DNA of 11,192 nt from Actinomycetota bacterium (GTDB taxonomy: Bacteria; Actinomycetota; Actinomycetes; Actinomycetales; Actinomycetaceae). Within the stretch, counting starts at the first letter, position 1, and every line of letters starts with the position of its first letter. The position numbers were made by a program, and so were the translations under genes. Location: positions 1-11,192 of the forward strand of contig JAHYYD010000017.1 in NCBI GenBank assembly GCA_019425105.1, written 5' to 3'. The notes under the pieces are model-generated. The model did not search any database, was not told where the DNA came from, and saw nothing but the letters and a program-made list of their open reading frames with translations. This document shows positions 1-7,641 of the stretch, piece by piece.

Positions 1-455
1 CGGATGGCGGCCTGCACGAACTGCTGGTGGGCGACGGTGGCGCCGGTGATGACGTCGACCTTGGCGGGGTCGCCGACCTTGGTGAGGTTGTCGGAGTACT
101 CCTGGTAGGAGGCGACGGCGGCCTGGGCCTTCTTGTAGTAGTCCTCGTTGAAGACCTCGCCCGCGGAGTTCTTGCCGTAGTTGGTGCCCTTGTCGGTGCC
201 GTCGGCGAGCGTCGTCTCGTAGGACGTGGAGGTGATGCGACCGCCCTCGACGGTGATGGTGATGGTGCCGATGGAGCCCTGGTCATCGGCGTTGGACTGG
301 GCGGTCCAGGTGCCGTCGCTCATGGGCTTGGTCATGTCGAGGCCGGTGGAGGGCGCGCACGCGGCCAGGATGGTCGCGCCGAGGGCCCCGAGGACCGCGT
401 ACGAGGCCGGGGTCACCCAGCGGGATCGGGTATCGAGCGTGGTGGGCGTGGTCAT
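1..455 (-). CDS. FMN-binding domain lipoprotein, 3' end missing
   Basis: I translated this leftward frame by hand. It starts with ATG at 455-453 and runs at least 151 codons to the window edge without a stop. Residues 14-33 form a hydrophobic signal ending in LAAC, a lipobox with Cys33 as the lipid-anchored residue, so the protein should sit on the outer face of the membrane. The segment from about 46 on (DGTW, then GGRITSTSYETTLADG) and the motif VITGATVAHQQF at 135-146 match the FMN_bind family. In that family the hydroxyl of the last Thr/Ser of [ST]GA[ST] (here TGAT, 137-140) can carry FMN attached by ApbE. I infer an extracytoplasmic electron carrier serving the iron system. Its ATG overlaps the stop of the upstream ATPase gene (ATGA, 452-455), so it is translationally coupled and last of the visible operon. 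Covalent flavinylation is not shown by the sequence alone. Confidence 0.85.
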   Translation of the reverse strand, partial: MTTPTTLDTRSRWVTPASYAVLGALGATILAACAPSTGLDMTKPMSDGTWTAQSNADDQGSIGTITITVEGGRITSTSYETTLADGTDKGTNYGKNSAGEVFNEDYYKKAQAAVASYQEYSDNLTKVGDPAKVDVITGATVAHQQFVQAAI

Positions 456-1246
456 CGCACCTTGTCCTTTCCGCTGCGGGCGTCGCCGTCGCGCGGGACG
501 GACAGCCCGGAGGAGCGTTCTTCGAAGTCGTGGTCGTGCCACGTTTCCTTCACGACCTTGCCGTGGTCGAGTCGGATTTCGCGCTGGCCCTGCTCGGCGA
601 CGAGCGCGTCGTGGGTGACGACCATGAGGGTCGTGCCTTCCTGGTGGAGCTGGTTGAACAGGTCGAGGACGATTTCCTCGTTGGTTTCATCCAGGTTGCC
701 CGTGGGCTCGTCGGCGAGGACGAGCTTGGGGTAGTTGATGAGGGCGCGGGCCACGCACACGCGCTGCTGTTCGCCGCCGGAGAGCTGGCGGGGCAGGTGG
801 GTGGCGCGGTCGGCGAGGCCGACGCGGTCGAGGGCCTCGAGGGCTTCCTTCTCGTCGGGCATCGAGTGGTAGTACTGGGCGACCATGATGTTCTCGAGGG
901 CCGTGAGGTGGCCAATGAGGTGGAACTGCTGGAACACGAGGCCGATCGTGCGGCAGCGCACCTCGGTGAGCTCGTCGGCGGTCAGGTCGGAGATGTCGTG
1001 CCCGTCGAGCATGACGGTGCCCTTGGTGGCGGTGTCCATGGCGCCGACGATGTTCATGAGGGTCGTCTTGCCGGAGCCGGAGGGGCCGACGATGGAAACC
1101 CACTGGCCGCGAGGGATCTCGAGGGAGACGTTGTCGAGCGCGTGCAGGTCGCCGTAGATCTTGGAGACGCCCTCGAGGGTGAGCAGCGCGTCCGTGGCGG
1201 CCGACGAGGCCTGGGGGGCGGTGGAGGTGGTCATGGTGACTCTCAT
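452..1246 (-). CDS. ABC transporter ATP-binding protein (MacB/LolD type)
   Basis: This is a 264-residue cytoplasmic ATPase of the family that pairs with FtsX-type permeases. All motifs are intact: Walker A GPSGSGKTT at 54-62, Q-loop Gln107 in FQQF, signature LSGGEQQR at 155-162, Walker B LVLADEP at 175-181 followed by TGNLD, and H-loop His212 in VVTHD. It should power the two permeases encoded just upstream in the operon. The start is uncertain. ATG at 1246 overlaps the preceding stop (ATGA) but its GGAGA sits directly against it. ATG at 1234 (MTTSTAPQ) has GAGAG five bases upstream and may be the true start. The last 25 or so residues are charged and extend past the usual domain end. Homologous clusters (Campylobacter p19 locus, bifidobacterial iron operons) carry the same gene beside FTR1/P19. 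What its permease pair moves is not established; it may expel or rearrange a ligand instead of importing iron. Confidence 0.95.
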   Translation of the reverse strand: MRVTMTTSTAPQASSAATDALLTLEGVSKIYGDLHALDNVSLEIPRGQWVSIVGPSGSGKTTLMNIVGAMDTATKGTVMLDGHDISDLTADELTEVRCRTIGLVFQQFHLIGHLTALENIMVAQYYHSMPDEKEALEALDRVGLADRATHLPRQLSGGEQQRVCVARALINYPKLVLADEPTGNLDETNEEIVLDLFNQLHQEGTTLMVVTHDALVAEQGQREIRLDHGKVVKETWHDHDFEERSSGLSVPRDGDARSGKDKVR

Positions 1247-2427
1247 TCTCCGCGCAGGACGAGCGCGGGGTCGACGGCCAGTGCGCGGCGCACGGGCGGG
1301 AGACAGGCGAGGACGGCGATGAGGATCGAGCAGGCGACCGTGCCGAGGAGGATGACGGGGTGCAGCGAGATCGATCGGTGGAACACGGAGGTGGAGATGA
1401 GGACGGCGAGGCCGTAGCCCGCCCCGGCACCCAGGACGCCTCCGATGAACCCGAGCATGACGCCCTCACCCATGAACTCGCGGGTGATGGAGCGCCCGGT
1501 CGCGCCCAGGGCCTTGCGCAGGCCGATCTCGTTGCGTCGCTCGGTGACGACGGCGATCATCGTGGTGGACACGCCGATCATGGTCAGGGCGAGCACGATG
1601 ACGGTGATGACGATGAGCAGGGACCGCAGCATCGCCAGCACGCCGGTGTCGGACTGGGCGAGGCGGCGCACGGTCTGGGCGTGAATGTCGGGGTTCGCGG
1701 CGTTCATCGCGTCGGCGATGGCGCTCAGCTGGTCGCCCTCCAGGGCGATCGAATACTCGGCGAGCGACACGGCGTCGGCCTGCCCGGTCAGGGCGCTCAT
1801 GTCCTGGCTGGTCATGTACACGTAGCCGTCTTCGTTGCCGCCGGTCTTGAGGATGCCGGACACGGTCAGGGTGACGGTACGCGGATCGACCTTGAGGGCC
1901 GAGGCCTGCGCCCCCGACTGCGCGGCGGCCTTCGACGAGGCGCTCGCGTCCAGCTGACTGACCGTGATCGTGTCACCGGCCTTGACGTCGATCGTCGAGG
2001 CGATCTGCTCACCGACGAGGATCTGACCCGTCGCAGCGGGCCATTCCCCGTCCACGTACCAATACGGGTTCATGGCGTGCACGGCATTCAGGTCCGCGCC
2101 GCCAGCGACGTACGGCTGGTCGTTAATCGTGACCGTCTCGTAGTCAAAGGACGCGGATCCGACCAGAGCGCTCGCGGGTACCTGGGCGGTCGCGGCGGCC
2201 ACGGCCTCGTCGGTCATGGGCACGTCCCCGGCGGGGGTGACGACGAGGTTGGCGCCGTAGGAGCGGATTTCTCGGGCCATCTGCGCGGGCACATCGACCG
2301 CGATCGTCACGAGGCCGGACAGCGTGGTCGCTCCGATGGCGACGGCGAGGACCGCGATGAGGACGCGGGAGCGTCGGCGCAGGATGGAGGAGATAACCAT
2401 CCGCCAGAACATTGCTCGTCTGGACAT
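1243..2427 (-). CDS. FtsX/MacB-family ABC permease (second of pair)
   Basis: This is a 394-residue membrane protein. One N-terminal membrane segment (about 21-42) is followed by a large extracytoplasmic domain (about 45-265), then three C-terminal membrane segments (about 269-293, 323-346, 357-378). This is the MacB/FtsX layout. The loop ERRNEIGLRKALGA at 296-309 is the family's coupling segment. The start was chosen as ATG at 2427 because GGAAGG (2441-2436) lies 8 nt upstream. GTG at 2436 and ATG at 2433 would overlap the upstream stop but sit within or against that ribosome site. An Ala/Ser-rich stretch near 160-178 looks like a flexible insert in the outer domain. The gene overlaps the ATPase gene by 4 nt and is almost contiguous with its sister permease, so the three likely form one complex. 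It is related to that sister, sharing SYGAN near the start of the outer domain, but clearly diverged, as expected for a heterodimer. Confidence 0.92.
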   Translation of the reverse strand: MSRRAMFWRMVISSILRRRSRVLIAVLAVAIGATTLSGLVTIAVDVPAQMAREIRSYGANLVVTPAGDVPMTDEAVAAATAQVPASALVGSASFDYETVTINDQPYVAGGADLNAVHAMNPYWYVDGEWPAATGQILVGEQIASTIDVKAGDTITVSQLDASASSKAAAQSGAQASALKVDPRTVTLTVSGILKTGGNEDGYVYMTSQDMSALTGQADAVSLAEYSIALEGDQLSAIADAMNAANPDIHAQTVRRLAQSDTGVLAMLRSLLIVITVIVLALTMIGVSTTMIAVVTERRNEIGLRKALGATGRSITREFMGEGVMLGFIGGVLGAGAGYGLAVLISTSVFHRSISLHPVILLGTVACSILIAVLACLPPVRRALAVDPALVLRGE

Positions 2428-2432
2428 GGGCA

Positions 2433-3710
2433 TCACCTTCCGTGCAGGACTTCAGCCGCGTTGAGTCGCAGCAGGTAGCGGATCGCCGGGATGGAGGCTC
2501 CCAGGACGACGAGGATGACGAGGACGGCGACGAGGCCGACGACGACGGGCACGAACGCGATCGAGGAGCGGAACACCATGTAGCCGATCGCTTGGGCGAG
2601 CACAATGCCTCCTCCGTAGCCGAGGACCCCGCCGGCCAGGCCGACGATGATCGTCTCCGTCAGGAACAGCGAGATGATCTGTTTATCTTTCGCGCCCACG
2701 GCCTTCATGAGGCCGATTTCGCTGGAGCGCTCCATGACGCCGGCGGTGACCAGGTTCGCGATGGCCAGGGCCGAGGCGATGAGCGCCAGGACGGTCACGA
2801 GGACCATGAGCAGCTGGGTCTTCTCCAGGATCGTGCCTTCGGACTCGGCAACCTGGCGGACCGGGCGTGCCACGGAGTCCGTCATGACTTCCTCGATCTG
2901 GTAGGCGATCGAGGAGACGTAGGCGGTGCAGTACCAGGTTTCCTTCTCGGACACGCTCAGCGAGTTCGGGTTCTTCGCGGCCTTGCGCGCGAGGTCGTTG
3001 TCGGGCGTGGTCAGGGCGGAGACCTCGACGCTGCCGACGACGTTCTCGCGCTGCAGGAGCTCTTGGGCTTGCGCCAGCTGGATGTACACGCCGCGGTCGG
3101 CGTCGTCGCCGCTGGTGAGGATGCCGCGCACGGTGAACTCGCGCGTGATCCCCTCGCGGGTGAGGGTGAAGGTGTCGCCGACGCCGAGGCCGTGGGCGGC
3201 CGCGTAGGTGGTGCCGACGAGGGCGCCGCTCTCGTCGTCGTCTGCGGGCCACGAGCCCTCGATGCCCCACCAGCCGCGCAGCTTGTCGAGGCCGGTTTCG
3301 ACGCTCTCGCCGGTGGCCAGCTCGAGGTGGTGGCTGAACCAGGTGCCGGTCGTGGGCACGTGCTCGCCGCTCGCGTCCGTGGCGGACACGCTCAGCAGGG
3401 GCGCGAAGTCGAGGATGTTGTAGGTCCAGAAGATCGTCTTGATGTTGCCCAGCTCGTCCTCACGCAGGTAGGAACGGGACTCGGTGGTCTCGCCTGTGGA
3501 GTACAGGTCGTCGAGGACGGCCGCGCCCTGGGGGCGCACGACGATGTTGGCGCCGTAGGACTTGAGTTCCTGGTTGACCTTGTCACCCACGTTGAACATG
3601 ACGGAGAGCATGGACGTGGCAACGCAGGCGCCCAGCGCCACGGTCAGGGCGATCATCAAGTGGCGGTTACCGCGCCTCGTCAGGGCGCCGCGCAGCATTC
3701 GGAAGAACAC
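2433..3710 (-). CDS. FtsX/MacB-family ABC permease (first of pair)
   Basis: This is a 425-residue permease with the same layout as its partner: a membrane segment at about 17-38, an outer domain at about 45-290, and three membrane segments near 298-320, 350-372 and 385-408. The coupling loop MERSSEIGLMKAVGAKDKQ at 326-344 matches the FtsX domain. The outer domain is longer than in the partner and contains Trp/His-rich pieces (WFSHHLE at 124-130, RGWWGIEGSW at 145-154), which could line a binding surface; that is inference. Translation probably starts at GTG (3710). An AGGGG site overlaps the TAA stop of the preceding DUF2318 gene and lies 5 nt upstream of the GTG. The intergenic gap is only 9 nt. 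An in-frame ATG four codons later is an alternative start. A single Cys261 lies in the outer domain. Confidence 0.92.
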   Translation of the reverse strand: MFFRMLRGALTRRGNRHLMIALTVALGACVATSMLSVMFNVGDKVNQELKSYGANIVVRPQGAAVLDDLYSTGETTESRSYLREDELGNIKTIFWTYNILDFAPLLSVSATDASGEHVPTTGTWFSHHLELATGESVETGLDKLRGWWGIEGSWPADDDESGALVGTTYAAAHGLGVGDTFTLTREGITREFTVRGILTSGDDADRGVYIQLAQAQELLQRENVVGSVEVSALTTPDNDLARKAAKNPNSLSVSEKETWYCTAYVSSIAYQIEEVMTDSVARPVRQVAESEGTILEKTQLLMVLVTVLALIASALAIANLVTAGVMERSSEIGLMKAVGAKDKQIISLFLTETIIVGLAGGVLGYGGGIVLAQAIGYMVFRSSIAFVPVVVGLVAVLVILVVLGASIPAIRYLLRLNAAEVLHGR

Positions 3711-3719
3711 GCGTACCCC

Positions 3720-5039
3720 TTACTTCGCGAAGATGGAGGCCGAGGCCTCGAGAGCCGAGATCGGCACGGTCAGCGTGCCGTTGGAGACCTTGTAGTCGAT
3801 GGGGATCGGGTTGCAGCCGCCCTTAAAGCCGATGGTCGCGATGTTCATCGCCACTTCACACAGCTTGCAGATGACCTTGCCGTCCTTCTCGTAGTAGCCG
3901 GTGGGGCCGCAGATATCGCACGCGTCCAAGCCCACGCCGAAGGAAGAGCCGGACTTCTGGATGACGATGAAGCGCACCTTCACGCCGCCCGAGGTCGTGT
4001 ACTCGTAGCGGTGCAGGTGGCCGTCGGAAATGTCGGCGAGGTTGACGCTCACCTGGTCGTCGACGACGCTGAACGACTCGGGCGCGGACAGCTCGACCTC
4101 CTGGCTGCCGTAGGCGACGCCGACGGTGATGAGCAGCGCGCCGCACAGGTAACCGAGGGCGGCGGTGCCCGCCATGGACTTGTAGAGGCGCGAGCGCGCG
4201 CGGCCCAGGCGCCCCTCGGCGGGGTTGGCCCCCACGGTCGGGATCGAGCGCGAGGCCAGCCACGTGAGAACAACGACGGCGCACAGGGCCAGGCCCGCGG
4301 CAAGCGTGAAGACGGCCTCGTGGTTAATGAACCAGGAGATGGTGTTCCACGCGTCCTTGGGGATCGAGATCCAGCGCTTGGCCTTGAGGATGCGCACAAT
4401 CATCAGGGAGTGGTTGGCCAGCAGCGAGACCATGATGAAGGCCGCCGGCCACACGCGGTTATTCCACGCGCACAGGCGGTAGGACACCCACGCCAGGAAG
4501 CAGACGAGCAGCCAGGCCAGCGTGTACCCGAGGACCGCGAGGACAACCTGGCTGGAGTAGATTGCAACGCCGCCCGAGAGCATCATGACAGCCTGGTTCA
4601 TGGCGGTGGGCACGGCACGGAACAGGACGGCCGCAATGTAGAGGGCACCGACGATGCGCAGGAGTGTATCACCGCTCACCGCGGCCTCCATCGACGAGGC
4701 CGCCCGGGCCTCGTCGTCACCGTTGCCGGGCAGGAGAGAGCGAACGCGGCGCGAACGCAGCGCGACCAGCGCGAGGAAGAGCAGCGCGAGAACAACCGCG
4801 GCGGGGAGCGTGAACAGGCCGACGGTCTGACGGTTCACGGCCTTGGGGGCTTCGACGTTGATCACCGTCAAGACCAGGGAGGAGATCATACCCAGGCCGA
4901 TACCGGCCCACGCCGCCGCCGACCGCGCCTTCTTACCGCGACGGCCGTGCCCGGCGGCCGGCATAAAGCGGATGACGGCACCGACAGCAAGCATCGTCAA
5001 CAGCAACGTCAAGGTTGCTTCGCTCATCTGCTGAAGCAT
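3720..5039 (-). CDS. DUF2318-type membrane protein with C-terminal CxxC pairs
   Basis: This is a 439-residue protein. About eight hydrophobic segments (roughly 8-26, 45-62, 74-94, 127-148, 158-185, 197-216, 238-262, 291-310) precede a soluble domain (315-439) placed outside the membrane by analogy with the family. That domain contains CDIC (374-377), CKLC (391-394) and Cys409 in GGCNP, plus His341 and His343. This is the pattern of DUF2318 proteins encoded in P19 iron clusters (Campylobacter Cj1660 and relatives). The cysteine pairs could bind metal or an Fe-S centre, or act as a redox relay; the sequence cannot decide which. The start is well supported: AGGAGG at 5052-5047 lies 7 nt before ATG 5039. 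It follows the P19 gene after a 138-nt gap that contains hairpins and precedes the permease pair by 9 nt. It probably links electron flow to iron handling at the membrane surface. Confidence 0.88.
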   Translation of the reverse strand: MLQQMSEATLTLLLTMLAVGAVIRFMPAAGHGRRGKKARSAAAWAGIGLGMISSLVLTVINVEAPKAVNRQTVGLFTLPAAVVLALLFLALVALRSRRVRSLLPGNGDDEARAASSMEAAVSGDTLLRIVGALYIAAVLFRAVPTAMNQAVMMLSGGVAIYSSQVVLAVLGYTLAWLLVCFLAWVSYRLCAWNNRVWPAAFIMVSLLANHSLMIVRILKAKRWISIPKDAWNTISWFINHEAVFTLAAGLALCAVVVLTWLASRSIPTVGANPAEGRLGRARSRLYKSMAGTAALGYLCGALLITVGVAYGSQEVELSAPESFSVVDDQVSVNLADISDGHLHRYEYTTSGGVKVRFIVIQKSGSSFGVGLDACDICGPTGYYEKDGKVICKLCEVAMNIATIGFKGGCNPIPIDYKVSNGTLTVPISALEASASIFAK

Positions 5040-5100
5040 TGGCTTTCCTCCTGAAATTAAGGTTCACCGAAGCCGGGTGACTCCGGCGTCAAGTCTAGTC

Positions 5101-5158
5101 CCCTCACGGGGTGAGGGCCGAGGCCAGCAGTCCCACACAGGAACCACGACCTCGGCCC
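5101..5158 (-). promoter_or_regulatory. Intercistronic hairpins between P19 and DUF2318 genes
   Basis: A 9-bp perfect stem, GGGCCGAGG (5115-5123) with CCTCGGCCC (5150-5158), encloses 26 nt. A second 6-bp stem, CCCTCA (5101-5106) with TGAGGG (5112-5117), shares bases 5115-5117 with it, so the two cannot form fully at once. Neither is followed by a U-run on the leftward transcript, so this is not a classic terminator. It could protect the upstream FTR1-P19 message or partly end transcription, giving more lipoprotein than transporter; this is inference. Confidence 0.45.
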
Positions 5159-5177
5159 CGCAAAGCGTGAGCGTCAA

Positions 5178-5810
5178 TCACCAGGAGACGGCCGTGGGAT
5201 CCCACTGCCAATCCGGGAACTCGGCGACGAGCGGCTCGGTCCAGAAGCGACCCTCAACACCCGTGGTCTTATCGGTGTGCAGCAGCCAGCCCGTGGGAGG
5301 CTTGATCGAGAAGGTCACGTCGTAGGTGCCGGCGTCGAGCTTGGGCAGGTTCAGGCCGTAGTGCGGGCCGTCGGACGCGTTCATCGGCATGAGCGTGCCC
5401 TCCTGGACGGTCGCGCCGGACTTGTCCTTGATCGCGTAGTCGACGGTCAGGCCGGGGATGAAGTCGCCCGCACCGAAGCCGAGCTTGTTGTCAGCGGCGG
5501 CGGAGATATCGGCCTCAATGTGCATCGAGGACTCGGCGGCCGGGGTGCCCACCTCGGGCTCCATCTCGACGGGCTGGAAGTAGACGCCACCCACGACGAG
5601 CGGGCCAACGTGAACGTCGTCACCGAGGGGCTGCTCTTCGAAGCCAGCATCCTCACCGGGGGCGGCGGCACCCGAGTCAGCCGAGGCCGAGGCCGGCCCC
5701 GCGGGCTTCTCGCTGGAGGACGAGGAGGAGTTGTTGGAGCAGGCCGCCAGGGTGCCTGCGAGGGCCAGCGTGGCCAGGGCCGCGCCGACGCGGAACAGAG
5801 AACGCTTCAT
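5178..5810 (-). CDS. P19/Tpd-family iron-binding lipoprotein
   Basis: This is a 210-residue protein of the periplasmic P19/Tpd family (Pfam Iron_transport), which binds iron and copper and works with FTR1 permeases. The signal peptide ends in LAAC with Cys24 as the lipidated residue, followed by a Ser-rich and Ala/Gly-rich linker to about 55, so it is tethered outside the cell. The folded domain shows the family landmarks SMHIEAD (95-101), LGFGAGDFIPGLTVDY (110-125), MPMNASDGPHYG (141-152) and IKPPTGW (169-175). Candidate metal ligands by family comparison are His97, Glu99, Met141/Met143, His150 and perhaps His178. The start is ATG 5810 because AGGAG lies 8 nt upstream and the signal peptide begins there. 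A longer frame from 5870 overlaps the FTR1 stop but lacks a signal at its N-terminus. It lies 56 nt after the FTR1 gene in the same transcript. Confidence 0.93.
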   Translation of the reverse strand: MKRSLFRVGAALATLALAGTLAACSNNSSSSSSEKPAGPASASADSGAAAPGEDAGFEEQPLGDDVHVGPLVVGGVYFQPVEMEPEVGTPAAESSMHIEADISAAADNKLGFGAGDFIPGLTVDYAIKDKSGATVQEGTLMPMNASDGPHYGLNLPKLDAGTYDVTFSIKPPTGWLLHTDKTTGVEGRFWTEPLVAEFPDWQWDPTAVSW

Positions 5811-5866
5811 GTGATGATCTCCTGTGCGTGTTGGTTGGGTGAAAAGTCGGTGTCGCTCGACTGATG

Positions 5867-7525
5867 TCATTCCTCGGCCCGCGACTGGGCGGCGGCCTCG
5901 CGGGCGAGGCGAGCTTTTCCGAAGAAGTAGAGACCGACGATGATGGCGAGAACGATGGCTTGCGCGGCCAGGTTCTCCACTCGGGGGTAGATCCCCAAGA
6001 GGTCAATGGTGGGGAATCCGGAGATGGGCGTCAGGGACACGACGTCCGCCTCCTGGAGTTCCGCGATACCAGAACCCGTGAACGTGAAGGCCATGAAGGC
6101 CATCAGCAGCGAGGTAATGGTGAAGAAGGGGCGCAGCGGGATGCGCACCGCCGCGAACTGGATGAGCAGGTAGATGATGACGAGGGCCACGAGGCCGACC
6201 GCCAGGCCGATCCACACATAGTGGACCTTGTCGCCCGCGGCGGCGACGATCGGGACGTAGAACAGGATCGTCTCGGCACCCTCGCGCAGGACCGCCAGGA
6301 AGGAGATGAAGGCGAGGCCCAGCAGGGAGCCGCTGCTCAGCGAGGCGTCCGTCTGCTTCTTGATGTACTCGTCCCAGGCCTTGTTGGAGGACTTGTTGAT
6401 CATCCAGTTGGAGACCCAGATCAGCATGACGACCGCGAAGAGCGCGGCGAAGCCCTCGAGGAGCTCCTGGTTCGCGCCCGCCAGGGAGGTCACGTAGCTG
6501 AAGAGGAAGGCCAGGCCGACCGACAGGCCGAAGGCGAGCGCCACGCCGCCCCACACGATGGGTGCCTTGTTCTTGTGACCGGCCTTGGCCAGGTAGGCCA
6601 GGACCGCGGCGACGACGAGGATCGCCTCCATGCCCTCACGCAGGATCACGAGGAGGGAGGGCAAGAACTGGGCGATCCACGGGGAGGTGCCCGAGCTGTC
6701 AGTGGTCTTGTCGGCGGCCTTGCCGGTGTAACCGTCGAGGCTGTTGGCGTCCTCGCGGATGTAGTTCGTCAGCGTCGAGAGGTGCTGGTCGACCGCGGCC
6801 GAGTCATTATCGGTCATGGCCTTCTTGAGGAGGGAGAACTCCATCTCCACCTGCGAGACGCGCGAGCCGGAGATGCGGCTCATGACCTGCTTCTCCATGC
6901 CGGTGATCTCGTAGTGCTTGTAGTAGGCCTCGTTGACCTTGTCCTTACCGGCCTTGGCGTCGCCGCCCTTGTAGGCGTTGGCGCCGTCCTGAAGGATGCC
7001 GTTGATGGTCTTGGCGACTTCACCCCACGCGCCGGGGCTGTAATCGTCCGACGAGGCCTGGGCTGCCGAGCCCGGAGCCACGCCGTCCAGGGAGGCACCG
7101 TCCTCGACCATGTACTGCTTGAGGGTTGTGGCGTGACTGTCAACGCCCGCACTGTCGGCGTCAGTCATGGCCTTCTTGAGGAGGGAGAACTCCATCTCCA
7201 CCTGGGAGACGCGCGAGCCGGAGATGCGGGCCATGACCTGCTTCTCCATGCCGGTGATCTCGTAGTGCTTGTAGTAGGCGTCGTTGATCTTGTCCTTGCC
7301 GCCCTTGGCGTCGCCCGCCTTGAAGGTGGACACACCTTCGTCGATCAGGCCGTTGATCGTGGTCGACACATCGCTCCACGTCTGATCAGCGGCGCGCGAG
7401 GGCGAGGCGAACATCGCCACGGCCAGGGCCGCCATCACGGCCACGATAAGAACGCGACTAAGTCGCTGACCAACACTGCGCGCGTGAGCGCGAATACTGC
7501 CTGCGTGAGCGCGAAGCACTGACAC
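5867..7525 (-). CDS. FTR1-family iron permease with duplicated outer domain
   Basis: This is a 552-residue permease. A signal peptide (about 1-45, ending SRA-AD) leads into two 99-residue repeats (50-148 and 167-265; I count 71 of 99 identical), then a membrane domain from about 285 with some seven hydrophobic segments. The two REXXE motifs that bind iron in FTR1/EfeU proteins are intact: REGME at 296-300 and REGAE at 414-418, with another acidic residue in ELLEGF (354-359). The repeats carry conserved acidic and aromatic residues (YYKHYEITGMEKQV, VEMEFS) and probably gather iron or receive it from P19; that role is inferred from similar fusions. The start is GTG 7525: AGGAGG stands 6 nt before it. 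A frame continuing upstream to 7600 would place that ribosome site inside the coding region and bury the signal peptide. It is first in the operon, about 100 nt downstream of a DtxR-like box. Confidence 0.93.
   Translation of the reverse strand: MSVLRAHAGSIRAHARSVGQRLSRVLIVAVMAALAVAMFASPSRAADQTWSDVSTTINGLIDEGVSTFKAGDAKGGKDKINDAYYKHYEITGMEKQVMARISGSRVSQVEMEFSLLKKAMTDADSAGVDSHATTLKQYMVEDGASLDGVAPGSAAQASSDDYSPGAWGEVAKTINGILQDGANAYKGGDAKAGKDKVNEAYYKHYEITGMEKQVMSRISGSRVSQVEMEFSLLKKAMTDNDSAAVDQHLSTLTNYIREDANSLDGYTGKAADKTTDSSGTSPWIAQFLPSLLVILREGMEAILVVAAVLAYLAKAGHKNKAPIVWGGVALAFGLSVGLAFLFSYVTSLAGANQELLEGFAALFAVVMLIWVSNWMINKSSNKAWDEYIKKQTDASLSSGSLLGLAFISFLAVLREGAETILFYVPIVAAAGDKVHYVWIGLAVGLVALVIIYLLIQFAAVRIPLRPFFTITSLLMAFMAFTFTGSGIAELQEADVVSLTPISGFPTIDLLGIYPRVENLAAQAIVLAIIVGLYFFGKARLAREAAAQSRAEE
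6813..7297 (-). repeat. Internal near-identical DNA repeat within FTR1 gene
   Basis: Bases 6813-6946 and 7164-7297 match at 129 of 134 positions by my count, offset 351 nt (117 codons). They encode the same core of the two outer-domain repeats. The flanks of each protein repeat are much more diverged, so this core has been recently copied or homogenised by gene conversion, or is under unusually tight constraint including at silent sites. Confidence 0.9.
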
Positions 7526-7531
7526 CCCTTG

Positions 7532-7537
7532 CCTCCT
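7532..7537 (-). promoter_or_regulatory. Ribosome binding site fixing the FTR1 start
   Basis: The minus strand reads AGGAGG here, followed by the spacer CAAGGG and GTG at 7525. This perfect Shine-Dalgarno sequence is the main reason for preferring GTG 7525 over the frame's earlier ATG codons at 7600 and 7585. Confidence 0.85.
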
Positions 7538-7623
7538 GACGATCCGGCGATTAGGTAACGCCGGGATGATGGAATCCCTAACCATTGAGCGTAGCCACAT
7601 CTCGCCCAGGTGGAAAGTAGTCC

Positions 7624-7641
7624 GTTTAGGTTGTCCTAAAT
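7624..7641 (-). promoter_or_regulatory. DtxR/IdeR-like iron operator upstream of FTR1
   Basis: TTTAGG (7625-7630) and CCTAAA (7635-7640) form a perfect 6-bp inverted repeat around TTGT. The core TTAGGTTGTCCTAA matches the first 14 bases of the textbook IdeR/DtxR box (TTAGGTTAGCCTAA) at 12 positions. It lies about 100 nt upstream of the first gene of an iron-uptake operon. Iron-loaded repressor bound here would shut the operon off; this is inferred from the site and context. I could not place convincing -35/-10 boxes, though a TACTTT close downstream on the minus strand could be a -10. A partial TTAGGTAA at 7551-7558 may be a weaker second half-site. Confidence 0.65.

Noticed and set aside
27..734. 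Plus-strand frame antisense to the FMN-binding and ATPase genes
   Set aside because: It is a shadow of real minus-strand genes in high-GC DNA. Its Gly/Val/Asp-rich translation is typical of an antisense frame.
2412..5054. 880-codon plus-strand frame
   Set aside because: It is antisense to two well-supported genes (permease and DUF2318), with an Asp/Gly/His/Val-rich, low-complexity translation.
7526..7600. 25-residue N-terminal extension of the FTR1 protein
   Set aside because: A perfect AGGAGG with a GTG 6 nt later lies within it, and the extension would put extra charged residues before the signal peptide.
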